DNA of 33,388 nt from Spirochaetaceae bacterium (GTDB taxonomy: Bacteria > Spirochaetota > Spirochaetia > Treponematales > Breznakiellaceae), in the NCBI GenBank assembly GCA_031262035.1, contig JAISIL010000097.1:1-33388 (forward strand). Direction: 5' to 3'. Shown here piece by piece: positions 8,195 to 14,897 of the stretch. The notes under the pieces are model-generated. The model saw only the letters and a program-made list of their open reading frames with translations, did not search any database and was not told where the DNA came from. Every line of letters begins with the position of its first letter. Positions within the stretch are counted from its first letter, which is position 1. A program made the translations under genes and the position numbers.

Positions 8195-9247
8195 TTATAA
8201 TAATGAAGATAAATAATCTTCAAAATTTTTCGCAAAACCATCTTCTTCAGAATCGGTGATTGAATTTTCCACAGAGCGCATCACCATCTGCCGTGCCTGC
8301 TGCAAAGTCTTGTGGCCTTTCCGGTCTTCTCCAAGATACGAGAAGACTTCGCTGCCTTCCTTGTCGCTCAACAATGCGTCCAGCGTATAATTGATATACT
8401 TGTTGGTCTGGGCAGCGCCAAAATCAGACTCCTCGCTTGAGAAAGAAGCAGTCAATAAATACTTCGCATTGTTTTTATCGCCTGTCTTAAAACCCCTGTC
8501 GGTAAAAAAGGTCGTAAAAGCCTTTTCAATCCGCCCGTTTGTATCGCCTTCTACCTTGTCCACATAAATCGTAATAGCCGCTGCCGTCTTCAAAAGCAGC
8601 GCCCGTATCGCATCGGCATTGCCATAGGAAAACTTTTTATCCATTGAAGGAAGCAGCACATGGGCAATAGATTGAAAGTTATCGTTTGCCGTCGCAATAT
8701 TCAGCGCAAAAGACTGGCGCGAGTAAGCGTCGAGAGTGCCGGACACCGTTTCAGCATCGGACAAAAGCGAGACGATATTCTTCTCGTTCTCTGCCATAAG
8801 ACGGTGATACTGCGAAGCGCATTCCCGGCGGTTCATACGGGCGATAAAAAACCAGGTCTTCTTGTCCAATCCCTGCCAGAAATCTGTTTCCACACCAATG
8901 AGGCCGCTCACATTCGAGGTCTGAGTCAGTTTCTGCGAAAATTCCTGACTCTGCGTAGAATCGATAGCCTTTTTCCCCGCCATCTCCGTCACGGTGTTAC
9001 TGAAAGACTGGTTCGCATTGTTTATGGTCGAAAGGCTGGTGTTAAAGGCCCTTGCCAATGCATTCATCGCCGCAGTTTCTGCGCTTTTCCGGCTATTTCC
9101 CTCGACCACCACAGCCAGCCACTGGCTATCCGGATAAGCGCCGGCCTTATCAGTCACCCACTGAGGGACAATATCCTGCGAAAACACCTTTCCGGCAATT
9201 AAAACCGAGATAATACTAACTAGAATGCGAATTTTCCAATTTTCCAT
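8195..9247 (-). CDS. exported LPP20-family protein
   Basis: A 350-aa protein with a cleavable signal peptide (hydrophobic residues about 8-22, then VFSQ) and no lipobox Cys. Residues about 28-160 follow the LPP20 pattern: PQWVTDKAGAYPDSQWL, GNSRKSAETAAMNALA, and a TWFFIARMNRRECASQY segment. The C-terminal about 150 residues form a second domain with IYVDKVEGDT and YLLTASFSS strands, again envelope-protein-like. LPP20-family members with CsgG-like partners (for example FlgP with FlgO and FlgT in vibrios) build outer-membrane rings; whether that applies here is inference. The ribosome binding site is weak (AGGAATAAAGGT). It is the first large gene of the minus-strand island. Confidence 0.7.
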   Translation of the reverse strand: MENWKIRILVSIISVLIAGKVFSQDIVPQWVTDKAGAYPDSQWLAVVVEGNSRKSAETAAMNALARAFNTSLSTINNANQSFSNTVTEMAGKKAIDSTQSQEFSQKLTQTSNVSGLIGVETDFWQGLDKKTWFFIARMNRRECASQYHRLMAENEKNIVSLLSDAETVSGTLDAYSRQSFALNIATANDNFQSIAHVLLPSMDKKFSYGNADAIRALLLKTAAAITIYVDKVEGDTNGRIEKAFTTFFTDRGFKTGDKNNAKYLLTASFSSEESDFGAAQTNKYINYTLDALLSDKEGSEVFSYLGEDRKGHKTLQQARQMVMRSVENSITDSEEDGFAKNFEDYLSSLL

Positions 9248-9317
9248 ACCTTTATTCCTAAATATTTTTCGTAATTTTCGTGTTTTCGTTGTTAATTATC
9301 GTTTTACCAATCTTGTT

Positions 9318-9467
9318 TTAACTATTTCTGCCACTTACATTCCTTTCCCTTAATTCCTCCGCCACCTGCACCACCAAGGCCTTATCCTCTGAGCTTAATC
9401 TAGCAAAGGCAATCCCGAGTTGGTCTATAGCGGTTTTTTCAGTTGTGCTATTCTTTTCTATGGTCAT
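9318..9467 (-). CDS. small 49-aa protein, unknown
   Basis: A 49-aa open frame starting MTIEKNSTTEKTAIDQLG, with a helical segment FARLSSEDKALVVQVAEEL. The helix resembles the C-terminal helices of small phage-type repressors, including the FARLLNAYKDLPPKY segment of the divergent XRE regulator at 9592. It has no Shine-Dalgarno, but a perfect-consensus promoter lies 9 nt upstream of the ATG, which makes real expression likely. It may be a leader gene of the downstream lipoprotein operon (70-nt gap) or a partner of the XRE protein. The function is unknown. Confidence 0.6.
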   Translation of the reverse strand: MTIEKNSTTEKTAIDQLGIAFARLSSEDKALVVQVAEELRERNVSGRNS

Positions 9468-9476
9468 AATATGTCC

Positions 9477-9505
9477 ATTATACGCTCAATTTACAATCTT
9501 GTCAA
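9477..9505 (-). promoter_or_regulatory. perfect consensus sigma70-type promoter
   Basis: On the minus strand TTGACA (9500-9505) and TATAAT (9477-9482) are separated by exactly 17 bp. Only 9 bases separate the -10 box from the ATG at 9467, so the expected leader is 2-4 nt. It probably drives the 49-aa gene and, by readthrough, the lipoprotein island. The divergent XRE gene starts 87 bp away and might regulate it. Confidence 0.75.
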
Positions 9506-9554
9506 GCAAATTTTGAAATTTCGTAAAAAAAATAAAAAAAATGAGCGTTGCTTG

Positions 9555-9582
9555 CTTGAAAAATGCACTACTTTATTATAAT
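9555..9582 (+). promoter_or_regulatory. promoter of the XRE regulator
   Basis: A perfect TATAAT at 9577-9582 lies 9 bases before the ATG at 9592. The -35 is weak: CTTGAA at 9555-9560, with a 16-bp spacer, is the best candidate. There is no Shine-Dalgarno, so a very short leader is likely. Confidence 0.5.
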
Positions 9583-9591
9583 ATAGAAAAG

Positions 9592-9930
9592 ATGAATGAA
9601 GGCGATATTAGAAAGTTATCTATTAACCAACGAATAAAACTCGTTCGCGAGGCTCTTAAACTCAATCAGAGAGATTTTGCCACTAGATTATCTGCTTCTC
9701 ATGGGCTTATTGCCGGTATCGAAACAGGAAAACCGGTAAATATCCGCCTCATCAAGCTCATCGCCTCAGAATTCTCTGTCAACGAAGCCTGGCTGAGCAC
9801 CGGCGAAGGCGAAATGTTCACCACCAACGATGACCCCCAATTCGCCCGCCTCCTCAACGCCTACAAAGACCTCCCCCCCAAATACAAAACCCTCATAGAA
9901 AAAATGATAGACATCCTCGGTCAGGATTGA
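9592..9930 (+). CDS. XRE-family transcriptional regulator
   Basis: A 112-aa DNA-binding protein with an N-terminal HTH_3/XRE domain (INQRIKLVREALKLNQRDFA, then the recognition region SASHGLIAGIETG) and a NEAWLSTGEGEMF motif typical of cI/C2-like repressors. The C-terminal helix (PPKYKTLIEKMIDIL) would serve dimerisation. I chose the ATG at 9592, right after a TATAAT box; an ATG at 9541 in the same frame lies upstream of that box and would add 17 residues of A/T-rich coding sequence with no domain. It is divergent from the 49-aa gene and the lipoprotein island, so it may autoregulate and control that island. An antitoxin-like gene follows 40 nt downstream. Confidence 0.75.
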   Translation: MNEGDIRKLSINQRIKLVREALKLNQRDFATRLSASHGLIAGIETGKPVNIRLIKLIASEFSVNEAWLSTGEGEMFTTNDDPQFARLLNAYKDLPPKYKTLIEKMIDILGQD

Positions 9931-9970
9931 CATTTTTTAGTTTTTAATATATATTTAAAGCGAGGTAGTT

Positions 9971-10216
9971 ATGCAGGCAATACGGAAAATCGCAGACGCA
10001 AAACAATTTATGAATGTGCTCTCTTTACCAAAATCTTTTGCAAAACAACGGATTGAAATCATTATTATGCCCTTAGATACTGCGCCTCATAAAAAAATAG
10101 CCAATTCCGGATATCCCGATGGTTTTTTTAATCTTTTTGGTTCAATTACAGACGAAACTTTTGACATTCCGGGCGAAATTGCATGGGAACATGAAGCAAG
10201 ACGGGAATTAATATAA
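9971..10216 (+). CDS. orphan VapB-like antitoxin
   Basis: An 81-aa protein (MQAIRKIADAKQF start, a PKSFAKQRIEIIIMPLD strand, and an acidic C-terminal tail). This layout, a short beta N-terminus followed by a disordered acidic tail, is typical of antitoxins paired with PIN toxins. Its stop overlaps by one base the ATG of a VapC-type frame that is cut after 19 codons. GCGAGG lies 6 nt before the ATG. With its toxin destroyed it is either a decaying relic or an orphan that could still neutralise related toxins. Confidence 0.6.
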   Translation: MQAIRKIADAKQFMNVLSLPKSFAKQRIEIIIMPLDTAPHKKIANSGYPDGFFNLFGSITDETFDIPGEIAWEHEARRELI

Positions 10217-10275
10217 TGTATTTTCTTGATACCAACATTTGTGTCTATTATCTAAACAGGGCAAAATCATTTTAG
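10216..10275 (+). pseudogene. vapC remnant, first 19 codons
   Basis: The frame MYFLDTNICVYYLNRAKSF then stop begins at the ATG overlapping the antitoxin stop (TAATG). DTNICVYYLN is the canonical start of a PIN-domain VapC, with the first catalytic Asp at residue 5. The rest of the toxin, including the other acidic residues, is gone, replaced by the palindromic repeat that begins at about 10280. Confidence 0.8.
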
Positions 10276-10451
10276 AATATTCTCACGCGGAGGCGCAGAG
10301 ACCGCGGAGTTTTAGCATGAAAAACTTATTTTTATCATTCAAATCTATCGAAATTCGAAATAAAATACAAAAATATTTTTCTCCGCGCCTCTGCGGCTCC
10401 GCGTGAGATTCTTTATTGTTTTAAATAATTTTGCCCTGACAGACACAAATC
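10238..10451. repeat. inverted duplication with CGCGGAGGCGC palindrome
   Basis: The left arm from 10239 to about 10312 is matched in inverted orientation by about 10380-10450. Shared blocks include ATTTGTGTCT, CAGGGCAAAAT and CTCACGCGGAG; the right arm lacks about 10 bp of the left. The left arm contains the surviving start of vapC. The central 10313-10379 is A/T-rich. The CACGCGGAGGCGC core also occurs inside ilvD at 32122-32152. This gap between the vapC remnant and the Nudix gene holds no other gene. Confidence 0.75.
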
Positions 10452-10456
10452 AACCC

Positions 10457-10485
10457 TTGACGCAAAACCTTTTTTCTATTACACT
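10457..10485 (+). promoter_or_regulatory. promoter of the Nudix gene, leaderless
   Basis: TTGACG and TACACT are spaced by 17 bp. The -10 box ends 6 bases before the ATG at 10492 and no Shine-Dalgarno is present, so the transcript probably begins at the start codon. Confidence 0.6.
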
Positions 10486-10491
10486 AAGACT

Positions 10492-11070
10492 ATGACCAAC
10501 AAGGACAGTGCCATTTTGTGGCAAGAACTAGAACAAAAGCATCTCTATCATACCCGCGTCTTCGATGTGGCTTCAACAAGGGCCGTCTCGCCGCAGGGGG
10601 AAACCGGCGAATTCTTTCTATTAGATGCACCCGATTGGTGCGTTGTAATGCCTCTTTTAATAGAAGAAAACGATAAACGCCGTTTTCTTATGGTCAGGCA
10701 GTGGCGGCATGGCGAAAAGGCCGTCAGCCTTGAATTCCCCGGTGGTGTTGCCGAGCAAGGCGAGACGCCCGAAGAGGCTGCACGCCGCGAACTTCAGGAA
10801 GAAACCGGTTACAAGGCCGAAAAACTAAGCCTTTTGGCAACAATGAACCCTAATTCTGCCTTCATGACCAACCATGTCCATATCTTTTTGGCCGAGGGCC
10901 TTTCCAAAGCCGGCTCCCAGGACCTCGATTCCGATGAATTTATCAATGTAGAACTGGTCGAGGAGGCCGAAGTGGTCAAAAACATGGGAAAACCCCCTTA
11001 CACACACGCAATCATGGCCTCTGCCCTGGGTCTATACCTGGCACAAAAATTTTTTCTTTTACCCCCTTGA
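10492..11070 (+). CDS. Nudix hydrolase, ADP-ribose pyrophosphatase type
   Basis: A 192-aa Nudix protein of the ADP-ribose pyrophosphatase type. The Nudix box begins at GGVAEQGETPEEAARRELQ and continues EETGY, so all catalytic Glu residues and the Arg are present. It is preceded by a VRQWRHGEKAVSLEFPGG segment, the usual arrangement in ADP-ribose hydrolases, with a PNSAFMTNHVHIFLAEGL segment after the box. Length is normal for the family (about 185-210 aa). Likely reaction: ADP-ribose to AMP and ribose 5-phosphate, in the cytoplasm; substrate specificity is inferred. The stop overlaps the -35 box of the following tRNA-Thr/rpmG operon promoter. Confidence 0.85.
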   Translation: MTNKDSAILWQELEQKHLYHTRVFDVASTRAVSPQGETGEFFLLDAPDWCVVMPLLIEENDKRRFLMVRQWRHGEKAVSLEFPGGVAEQGETPEEAARRELQEETGYKAEKLSLLATMNPNSAFMTNHVHIFLAEGLSKAGSQDLDSDEFINVELVEEAEVVKNMGKPPYTHAIMASALGLYLAQKFFLLPP

Positions 11071-11095
11071 CTATTTTTCGTTATTTTGATAAATT
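11067..11095 (+). promoter_or_regulatory. promoter of the tRNA-Thr/rpmG/secE/nusG/rpl/rpo operon
   Basis: TTGACT overlaps the stop codon of the Nudix gene; TAAATT follows after 17 bp. A TATAGT at 11096-11101 is an alternative -10. Either would start transcription about 35-40 bases before tRNA-Thr. Confidence 0.5.
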
Positions 11096-11137
11096 TATAG
11101 TGCGGTGTCCTCTGCAAGTATAGCTGGGGGCTAGCTC

Positions 11138-11210
11138 GCCCTTGTAGCTCAGTCGGTAGAGCACATCCATGGTAAGGATGAGGTCTTCAGTTCGATTCTG
11201 AACGGGGGCT
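11138..11210 (+). tRNA. tRNA-Thr (GGT anticodon)
   Basis: Cloverleaf: acceptor GCCCTTG with CGGGGGC (three G-T pairs or wobbles), D-arm with GCTCAGTCGGTAGAGC, anticodon stem CATCC/GGATG around ATGGTAA, and T-arm with GTTCGATTC. The anticodon is GGT. CCA is not encoded. A tRNA-Thr directly before rpmG is a common arrangement in spirochaete-type operons. Confidence 0.93.
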
Positions 11211-11215
11211 AATCC

Positions 11216-11254
11216 TTCAAGTTAAAATAGAAGGGGGAGCCCTTTTAACTTGAA
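11216..11254. repeat. 12-bp stem between tRNA-Thr and rpmG
   Basis: TTCAAGTTAAAA (11216-11227) pairs perfectly with TTTTAACTTGAA (11243-11254); a nested AAGGG/CCCTT pairing in the loop is an alternative fold. It separates the tRNA from rpmG and may guide RNA processing. No T-run follows. Confidence 0.65.
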
Positions 11255-11273
11255 GTATTGGTAGGAGAATAAT

Positions 11274-11447
11274 ATGGCAAGCAAGAAACAGGTTGTGGAA
11301 TTGATTGCGCTTCAATGCAGCGAATGTAAGAGGCGGAACTATACAACATCAAAGAACAGGCGAAATACCCAGGAAAAACTCGAGTTGATGAAGTACTGTC
11401 CGCACGACCGCAAGCATACCCTGCACAAGGAAACGAAAATTAAGTAG
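11274..11447 (+). CDS. rpmG: 50S ribosomal protein L33
   Basis: A 57-aa ribosomal protein, part of the large-subunit E-site region. It has the L33 zinc-ribbon features: first pair CSEC (residues 15-18), [12 protein letters not shown], then a single Cys in [14 protein letters not shown] where a second CxxC would be complete. The second pair is therefore partly lost (C-P-H instead of C-x-x-C), so zinc binding may be altered, as in mixed C+/C- forms. GTAGGAG precedes the ATG. It lies between tRNA-Thr and tRNA-Trp in the usual place. Confidence 0.93.
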   Translation: MASKKQVVELIALQCSECKRRNYTTSKNRRNTQEKLELMKYCPHDRKHTLHKETKIK

Positions 11448-11513
11448 CAGGTAGCAAGGAGCAGATAGCAAATTAGAATTTTGCTACTTGCTACCTCCTA
11501 CTTGCTCCTTGAT
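11443..11513. repeat. long imperfect inverted repeat of TAGCAGG/TAGCAAG units
   Basis: Left arm units like GTAGCAGGTAGCAAGGAGCA are mirrored by TGCTACCTCCTACTTGCTCC. The arms are built from about 7-bp steps (TAGCAAG variants), so pairing slips between registers. It overlaps the rpmG stop and ends just before tRNA-Trp. Confidence 0.65.
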
Positions 11514-11517
11514 ATAA

Positions 11518-11590
11518 AGGGGTATAGCTCAGCTGGTAGAGCGACGGTCTCCAAAACCGTAGGTCCGGGGTTCGAAGCCTCGTGCCCCTG
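11518..11590 (+). tRNA. tRNA-Trp (CCA anticodon)
   Basis: Acceptor AGGGGTA pairs with TGCCCCT; the D-arm contains GCTCAGCTGGTAGAGC, the anticodon stem ACGGT/ACCGT encloses CTCCAAA with anticodon CCA, and the T-arm contains GGTTCGAAGCC. G is the discriminator base. CCA is not encoded. It lies immediately before secE, as in many bacteria. Confidence 0.95.
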
Positions 11591-11604
11591 GAAAGGAAGA
11601 ACTA

Positions 11605-11784
11605 GTGAAAAAGATTGTTCAGTTTTGCAAAGAATGTGTAGCGGAACTCAAAAAGGTTATCTGGCCAAGCAGAGCCGATGCCATCAGTTCTGTTAAGGTA
11701 GTGATTGTCTCCACGGTGATAATTGCCCTGGTGTTGGGCTTGGTGGATGTCTTGCTTCTAATGGGCGTTCAGGCGCTTTTTTAA
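11605..11784 (+). CDS. secE: preprotein translocase subunit SecE
   Basis: A 59-aa protein starting with GTG (GGAAGA upstream). It has the conserved SecE pattern: a short amphipathic helix ending in AELKKVIWPSR (residues 13-23), then one transmembrane helix (about 30-52, KVVIVSTVIIALVLGLVDVL). SecE clamps SecY in the inner-membrane Sec channel. Length matches the short bacterial form. It sits between tRNA-Trp and nusG, and its stop is 12 nt before the nusG ATG. Confidence 0.95.
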   Translation: MKKIVQFCKECVAELKKVIWPSRADAISSVKVVIVSTVIIALVLGLVDVLLLMGVQALF

Positions 11785-11796
11785 AACGAGGAGAAA

Positions 11797-12357
11797 ATGG
11801 CCGGTTGGTATGTCCTTCATGTCTATTCAGGATATGAAAATAAAATCGAAAAACAAATCCGTCTCTGGAAGGAAATTGGCGAGCTTGATAATGATGTAAT
11901 CCGCGATGTAAAAGTTCCTTCCGAAGAGGTTGTCGAGGTGAAGGACGGCAAAAAACGCATTACCAGCCGAAAATTTCTTGCAGGCTATATCCTTATCGAA
12001 ATGGATTTACCGGATAATCCCCAGGAATGGAAGATTGTCGTTTCAAAAATCAGAAGCATCAATGGTGTTACCGGTTTTCCCGGTGCCGCTGCGGGGGTAA
12101 AACCACGGCCCCTTTCGGCAGATGAAGCACGGGCAATCCTGCAAAAGGCAGGGGAAATAAAGGGCGAAAAGCCAATCCGTGCAAAACAGACCTTCAATGA
12201 AGGCGAACAGGTAAAGATAATCGACGGTCCTTTCGAATCATTCACCGGCACCATAGACGAGGTGAACCAGGAAAAGAACAAATTGAAAGTATCCGTCCAA
12301 ATTTTCGGCCGCAACACCCCCGTAGAGGTAGACCTCTTGCAAGTCGAGAAGATATAG
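11797..12357 (+). CDS. nusG: transcription termination/antitermination factor NusG
   Basis: A 186-aa protein. The N-terminal NGN domain binds RNA polymerase (GWYVLHVYSGYE start, FLAGYILIEMDL in the middle). The C-terminal KOW domain (residues about 128-186) begins EGEQVKIIDGPFESFTG. It links transcription to Rho, or to ribosomes through S10. Slightly longer than E. coli NusG (181 aa), with no inserted domain. AACGAGGAG is the ribosome binding site. Confidence 0.96.
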   Translation: MAGWYVLHVYSGYENKIEKQIRLWKEIGELDNDVIRDVKVPSEEVVEVKDGKKRITSRKFLAGYILIEMDLPDNPQEWKIVVSKIRSINGVTGFPGAAAGVKPRPLSADEARAILQKAGEIKGEKPIRAKQTFNEGEQVKIIDGPFESFTGTIDEVNQEKNKLKVSVQIFGRNTPVEVDLLQVEKI

Positions 12358-12360
12358 TAG

Positions 12361-12475
12361 GGACACGATTTATCGTGTCCATGGATTAATATTGTTGGAA
12401 CACGATTTGTCGTGTCCATGAATGAATATTGTAGGGGCGTAGCGTTGCTACGCCCGATGCGTTGTCTAACAACGC
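12361..12475. repeat. tandem array of palindromes with 37-bp period
   Basis: Four hairpins in a row between nusG and rplK: 12361-12380 (GGACACGAT/ATCGTGTCC), about 12400-12415 (ACACGA/TCGTGT), 12435-12455 (GGGCGTAGC/GCTACGCCC) and 12459-12475 (GCGTTGT/ACAACGC). The first three sit at a 37-bp period, joined by a conserved linker (ATGGATTAATATTGTTGG, ATGAATGAATATTGTAGG). The core of the third is different but compensated on both arms. Confidence 0.8.
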
Positions 12476-12523
12476 AAATATAGTGGGAGGGCGAGAGCCC
12501 GCTATCACCACAAGGAGAAGAAT

Positions 12524-12955
12524 ATGGCGAAGAAGAAGGTAACGGCGTATATCAAGTTGCAATGCCCAGCCGGGAAAGCGACTCCTGCGCCGCCCGTCGG
12601 CCCTGCCCTTGGGCCCCATGGGGTAAGCGCCCCTCAGTTTGTCCAGCAGTTTAATGACCGGACAAAGAGTATGGAACCGGGTTTGATAATTCCGGTTGTT
12701 ATCACCGTTTATGCGGATAAATCCTTCACATTTATCCTTAAAACGCCGCCTGCAGCAGTTTTAATCAAAAAGGCTATAGGTATCGAAAAAGGTTCAGGCG
12801 AGCCGAACAAAAACAAGGTTGGCAAACTTCCCAAGAATAAACTCGAAGAAATAGCCAAAACAAAGATGCCCGACCTGAATGCAAACGATATTAAAGGCGC
12901 AATGGCAATTATTGCAGGCACCGCCCGCAGTATGGGTGTGGAGGTAGAAAAATGA
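12524..12955 (+). CDS. rplK: 50S ribosomal protein L11
   Basis: A 143-aa protein with the L11 hallmarks: the N-terminal [20 protein letters not shown] segment, followed by [12 protein letters not shown] and a [10 protein letters not shown] motif in the RNA-binding half. It binds 23S rRNA at the GTPase-associated centre. ACAAGGAG precedes the ATG. Its stop overlaps the rplA start by 4 bases (ATGA), so the two are translationally coupled. Confidence 0.97.
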   Translation: MAKKKVTAYIKLQCPAGKATPAPPVGPALGPHGVSAPQFVQQFNDRTKSMEPGLIIPVVITVYADKSFTFILKTPPAAVLIKKAIGIEKGSGEPNKNKVGKLPKNKLEEIAKTKMPDLNANDIKGAMAIIAGTARSMGVEVEK

Positions 12956-13635
12956 GACACGGAAAAAAATATCGCGAATCAATCAAGAAATACGACCCTG
13001 CCACCACCTATGAACTCAAGCAGGCTGTAGAAACCGTTAAGTCAATGGCATTTGCCAAATTTGATGAAACGGTCGACCTTTCGGTAAAGCTTAACCTGAA
13101 AAAAAGCCAGACAGTGCGTGACACAGTGGTTTTACCCAATCAGTTTAAGGCTGAAAAGCGAATTTTGGTCTTCTGCAAAAGCGAAAAAGAAGAAGAGGCA
13201 AAGGCAGCAGGCGCCACATACATCGGTTCCGACGATTTAATCGAAAAGATTAAGGGCGGCTGGCTCGATTTTGATGTAGCAGTTGCAACACCCGATATGA
13301 TGAAGGATGTTGGTAAACTCGGTATGGTCTTAGGCCGCAAAGGTTTAATGCCCAACCCAAAAACCGGCACTGTCACCTTCGACCTCAAGAGTGCATTGGC
13401 CGAACTGAAAAAAGGCCGTGTTGAATTCCGGGCCGACAAAACCGGCGTTGTTCACCTGCCTGTTGGCAAGGTTTCCATGGATGTAGATAAAATCGCTGAA
13501 AATATTTCCACTGTGGTCAGCGAAATCAAGCGGAAGAAGCCGGCCGATGCAAAAGGCGAGTTTATCATGAGCATTTCAATTGCTTCGACAATGAGCCCCG
13601 GTGTGTGGGCGGTCATTGCCGATACGGCGGAATAG
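12952..13635 (+). CDS. rplA: 50S ribosomal protein L1
   Basis: A 227-aa protein of normal L1 length. Visible signatures: [15 protein letters not shown], a [15 protein letters not shown] segment in domain II and a [13 protein letters not shown] segment near the end. L1 forms the mobile L1 stalk on 23S rRNA and in many bacteria represses its own operon by binding an mRNA mimic; no clear copy of that site is visible upstream. The start overlaps the rplK stop. Confidence 0.97.
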   Translation: MRHGKKYRESIKKYDPATTYELKQAVETVKSMAFAKFDETVDLSVKLNLKKSQTVRDTVVLPNQFKAEKRILVFCKSEKEEEAKAAGATYIGSDDLIEKIKGGWLDFDVAVATPDMMKDVGKLGMVLGRKGLMPNPKTGTVTFDLKSALAELKKGRVEFRADKTGVVHLPVGKVSMDVDKIAENISTVVSEIKRKKPADAKGEFIMSISIASTMSPGVWAVIADTAE

Positions 13636-13646
13636 GAGGCAGAAAA

Positions 13647-14210
13647 ATGGCAAGAACAGAAAAAATTCAAGGCTACGAGCCTAAAATAAACGATGCAAAG
13701 ACAAAGGCTATTGGCGAACTAAAAGAAAATTTTGGTTCTTCAGAAGATTTTATCTTTGCGGACTACCGCGGTCTTACCGTGGAGCAGATTACCACATTGC
13801 GCAGGCAGATGCGGGCAAAGGAAGCATCATTCAAGGTTGTAAAGAACAACTATGCATTGGTTGCTTTTAACGAGCTTAATGCCCCCGATTTGTCGGCCTA
13901 TTTAACCGGGCCTACAGCGATTGCAATTGCACCAAAGGATTCCAACGAAATAGCCAAACTGATGTATGACTTTGCAAAAGAAACACCGGCATTAAACATC
14001 AAAGGCGGCCTTATCGGACAGAGTCTATACGATGCAAAACAGGTTGAGGCATTTTCCAAGCTGCCCGGCCGGCTGGAACTTATTTCAATGTTGATGTCCG
14101 TCATGAACGGCCCCGCACGCAATTTAGCAGCAGCATTGAACGACATTCCGTCTCGCTTGGTGCGAACAGTGAAGGCTATAGCGGACAAGAAAGCGGAGTC
14201 CGCTGCATAA
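13647..14210 (+). CDS. rplJ: 50S ribosomal protein L10
   Basis: A 187-aa protein. The N-terminal part has EDFIFADYRGLTVEQITTLR and a KVVKNNYAL segment typical of L10; the C-terminal helix that carries L7/L12 dimers begins at about LISMLMSVMNGPARNL. I chose the ATG at 13647, preceded by AGGAGG; the frame is open upstream to 13605 inside rplA but lacks L10 similarity there. The C-terminal tail (AIADKKAESAA) is short. It joins the P-stalk base with L11. Confidence 0.96.
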   Translation: MARTEKIQGYEPKINDAKTKAIGELKENFGSSEDFIFADYRGLTVEQITTLRRQMRAKEASFKVVKNNYALVAFNELNAPDLSAYLTGPTAIAIAPKDSNEIAKLMYDFAKETPALNIKGGLIGQSLYDAKQVEAFSKLPGRLELISMLMSVMNGPARNLAAALNDIPSRLVRTVKAIADKKAESAA

Positions 14211-14221
14211 TTAGGAATTTA

Positions 14222-14290
14222 GCCACGAACGGCACGAACACCACGAACATTTAATTTTTTGTTCGCGTGGTTAGCGAGGTTCGCGGTTAA
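14222..14290. repeat. palindromic repeat, CCACGAAC/GTTCGCGTGG family
   Basis: The left arm has three CACGAAC units (CCACGAACGGCACGAACACC) and the right arm GTTCGCGTGGTTAGCGAGG. The arms pair imperfectly around a T-rich loop. It lies in the rplJ-rplL gap and belongs to the family at 6048-6109 and 31487-31511. Confidence 0.7.
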
Positions 14291-14297
14291 AAATAAA

Positions 14298-14337
14298 AAC
14301 CCGTCAGGCTTCGAATTGTTCGCCATCCTGTCGGGTT
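14298..14337 (+). promoter_or_regulatory. hairpin in the rplJ-rplL gap, possible attenuator
   Basis: AACCCGTCAGG (14298-14308) pairs with CCTGTCGGGTT (14327-14337), with one mismatch. It lies 22 nt before the rplL ATG and just upstream of its AGAAGGAGAAG ribosome binding site. L12 is made in excess over L10 in bacteria; an mRNA-processing or partial-termination element here would fit. No T-run, so this is inference. Confidence 0.4.
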
Positions 14338-14359
14338 AAAATGAGAAGGAGAAGATAAT

Positions 14360-14746
14360 ATGGCAGTTTCAAAAGACGACATTTTGGAAGCGATTTCTTC
14401 CATGACAGTTCTGGAAGTATCCGAACTGGTTAAGGCAATGGAAGAAAAATTCGGCGTATCTGCAGCAGCCCCTGTGGCAGTTGCAGCAGTAGCAGGCCCT
14501 GCAGCAGGCGGAGCACCGGCAGAGGAAGAAAAGACAGAGTTCAATGTCATCCTCAAGGCCTTTGATGACAGCAAGAAAATTGCAGTTATTAAAGAAGTGC
14601 GCGCAGTTACAGGTTTAGGGTTGAAGGAAGCAAAGGACCTTGTTGAAGGCGCACCGAAGCCCTTAAAAGAAGGCGTCTCGAAAGAAGATGCTGCAAAAAT
14701 CAAGGAACAGATTACCGCCGCCGGTGGAACTGTGGAGATTCAGTAA
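14360..14746 (+). CDS. rplL: 50S ribosomal protein L7/L12
   Basis: A 128-aa protein. The N-terminal dimerisation region ([20 protein letters not shown]) is followed by an Ala/Pro/Gly-rich hinge (about 35-53) and the globular C-terminal domain with [19 protein letters not shown], which recruits translational GTPases. Normal length. AGGAGAAG precedes the ATG. Confidence 0.97.
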   Translation: MAVSKDDILEAISSMTVLEVSELVKAMEEKFGVSAAAPVAVAAVAGPAAGGAPAEEEKTEFNVILKAFDDSKKIAVIKEVRAVTGLGLKEAKDLVEGAPKPLKEGVSKEDAAKIKEQITAAGGTVEIQ

Positions 14747-14897
14747 ATCCTTGTTTTATTTACATATGCCTTGCCTTCGACCCAGCCGGCAGGTTGTTTC
14801 GGAGGTAAGGCAGCATGACAATTTATTTCGTAACTCAAAATAGCGGGCTTTTCTGTATAAGCAGAGGCCCTATCAGTGTATATAGAGGGGTAGCAAT
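14747..14897 (+). promoter_or_regulatory. rplL-rpoB leader with long hairpin
   Basis: This 151-nt gap holds no gene. TGCCTTGCCT (from about 14767) can pair with AGGTAAGGCA (ending about 14815). A smaller structure lies around GCGGGCTTTTCTG and CAGAGGCCC. Equivalent gaps in other bacteria hold an attenuator or RNase III site that sets rpoBC output; nothing here proves which. GAGGGG lies about 7 nt upstream of the rpoB ATG. Confidence 0.4.

Noticed and set aside
9264-9295. Iteron-like ACGAAAA repeats upstream of the LPP20 gene
   Set aside because: Three loose A-rich copies at about 9-bp spacing, too degenerate and too simple in composition to support an origin or operator.
12361-12475. CRISPR-like array
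   Set aside because: The period is regular but the 'spacers' are the conserved part and the palindromes vary; only three to four units and no cas genes nearby.
14747-14897. Riboswitch upstream of rpoB
   Set aside because: Hairpins are present but match no riboswitch class I recognise; kept only as a leader with structure.
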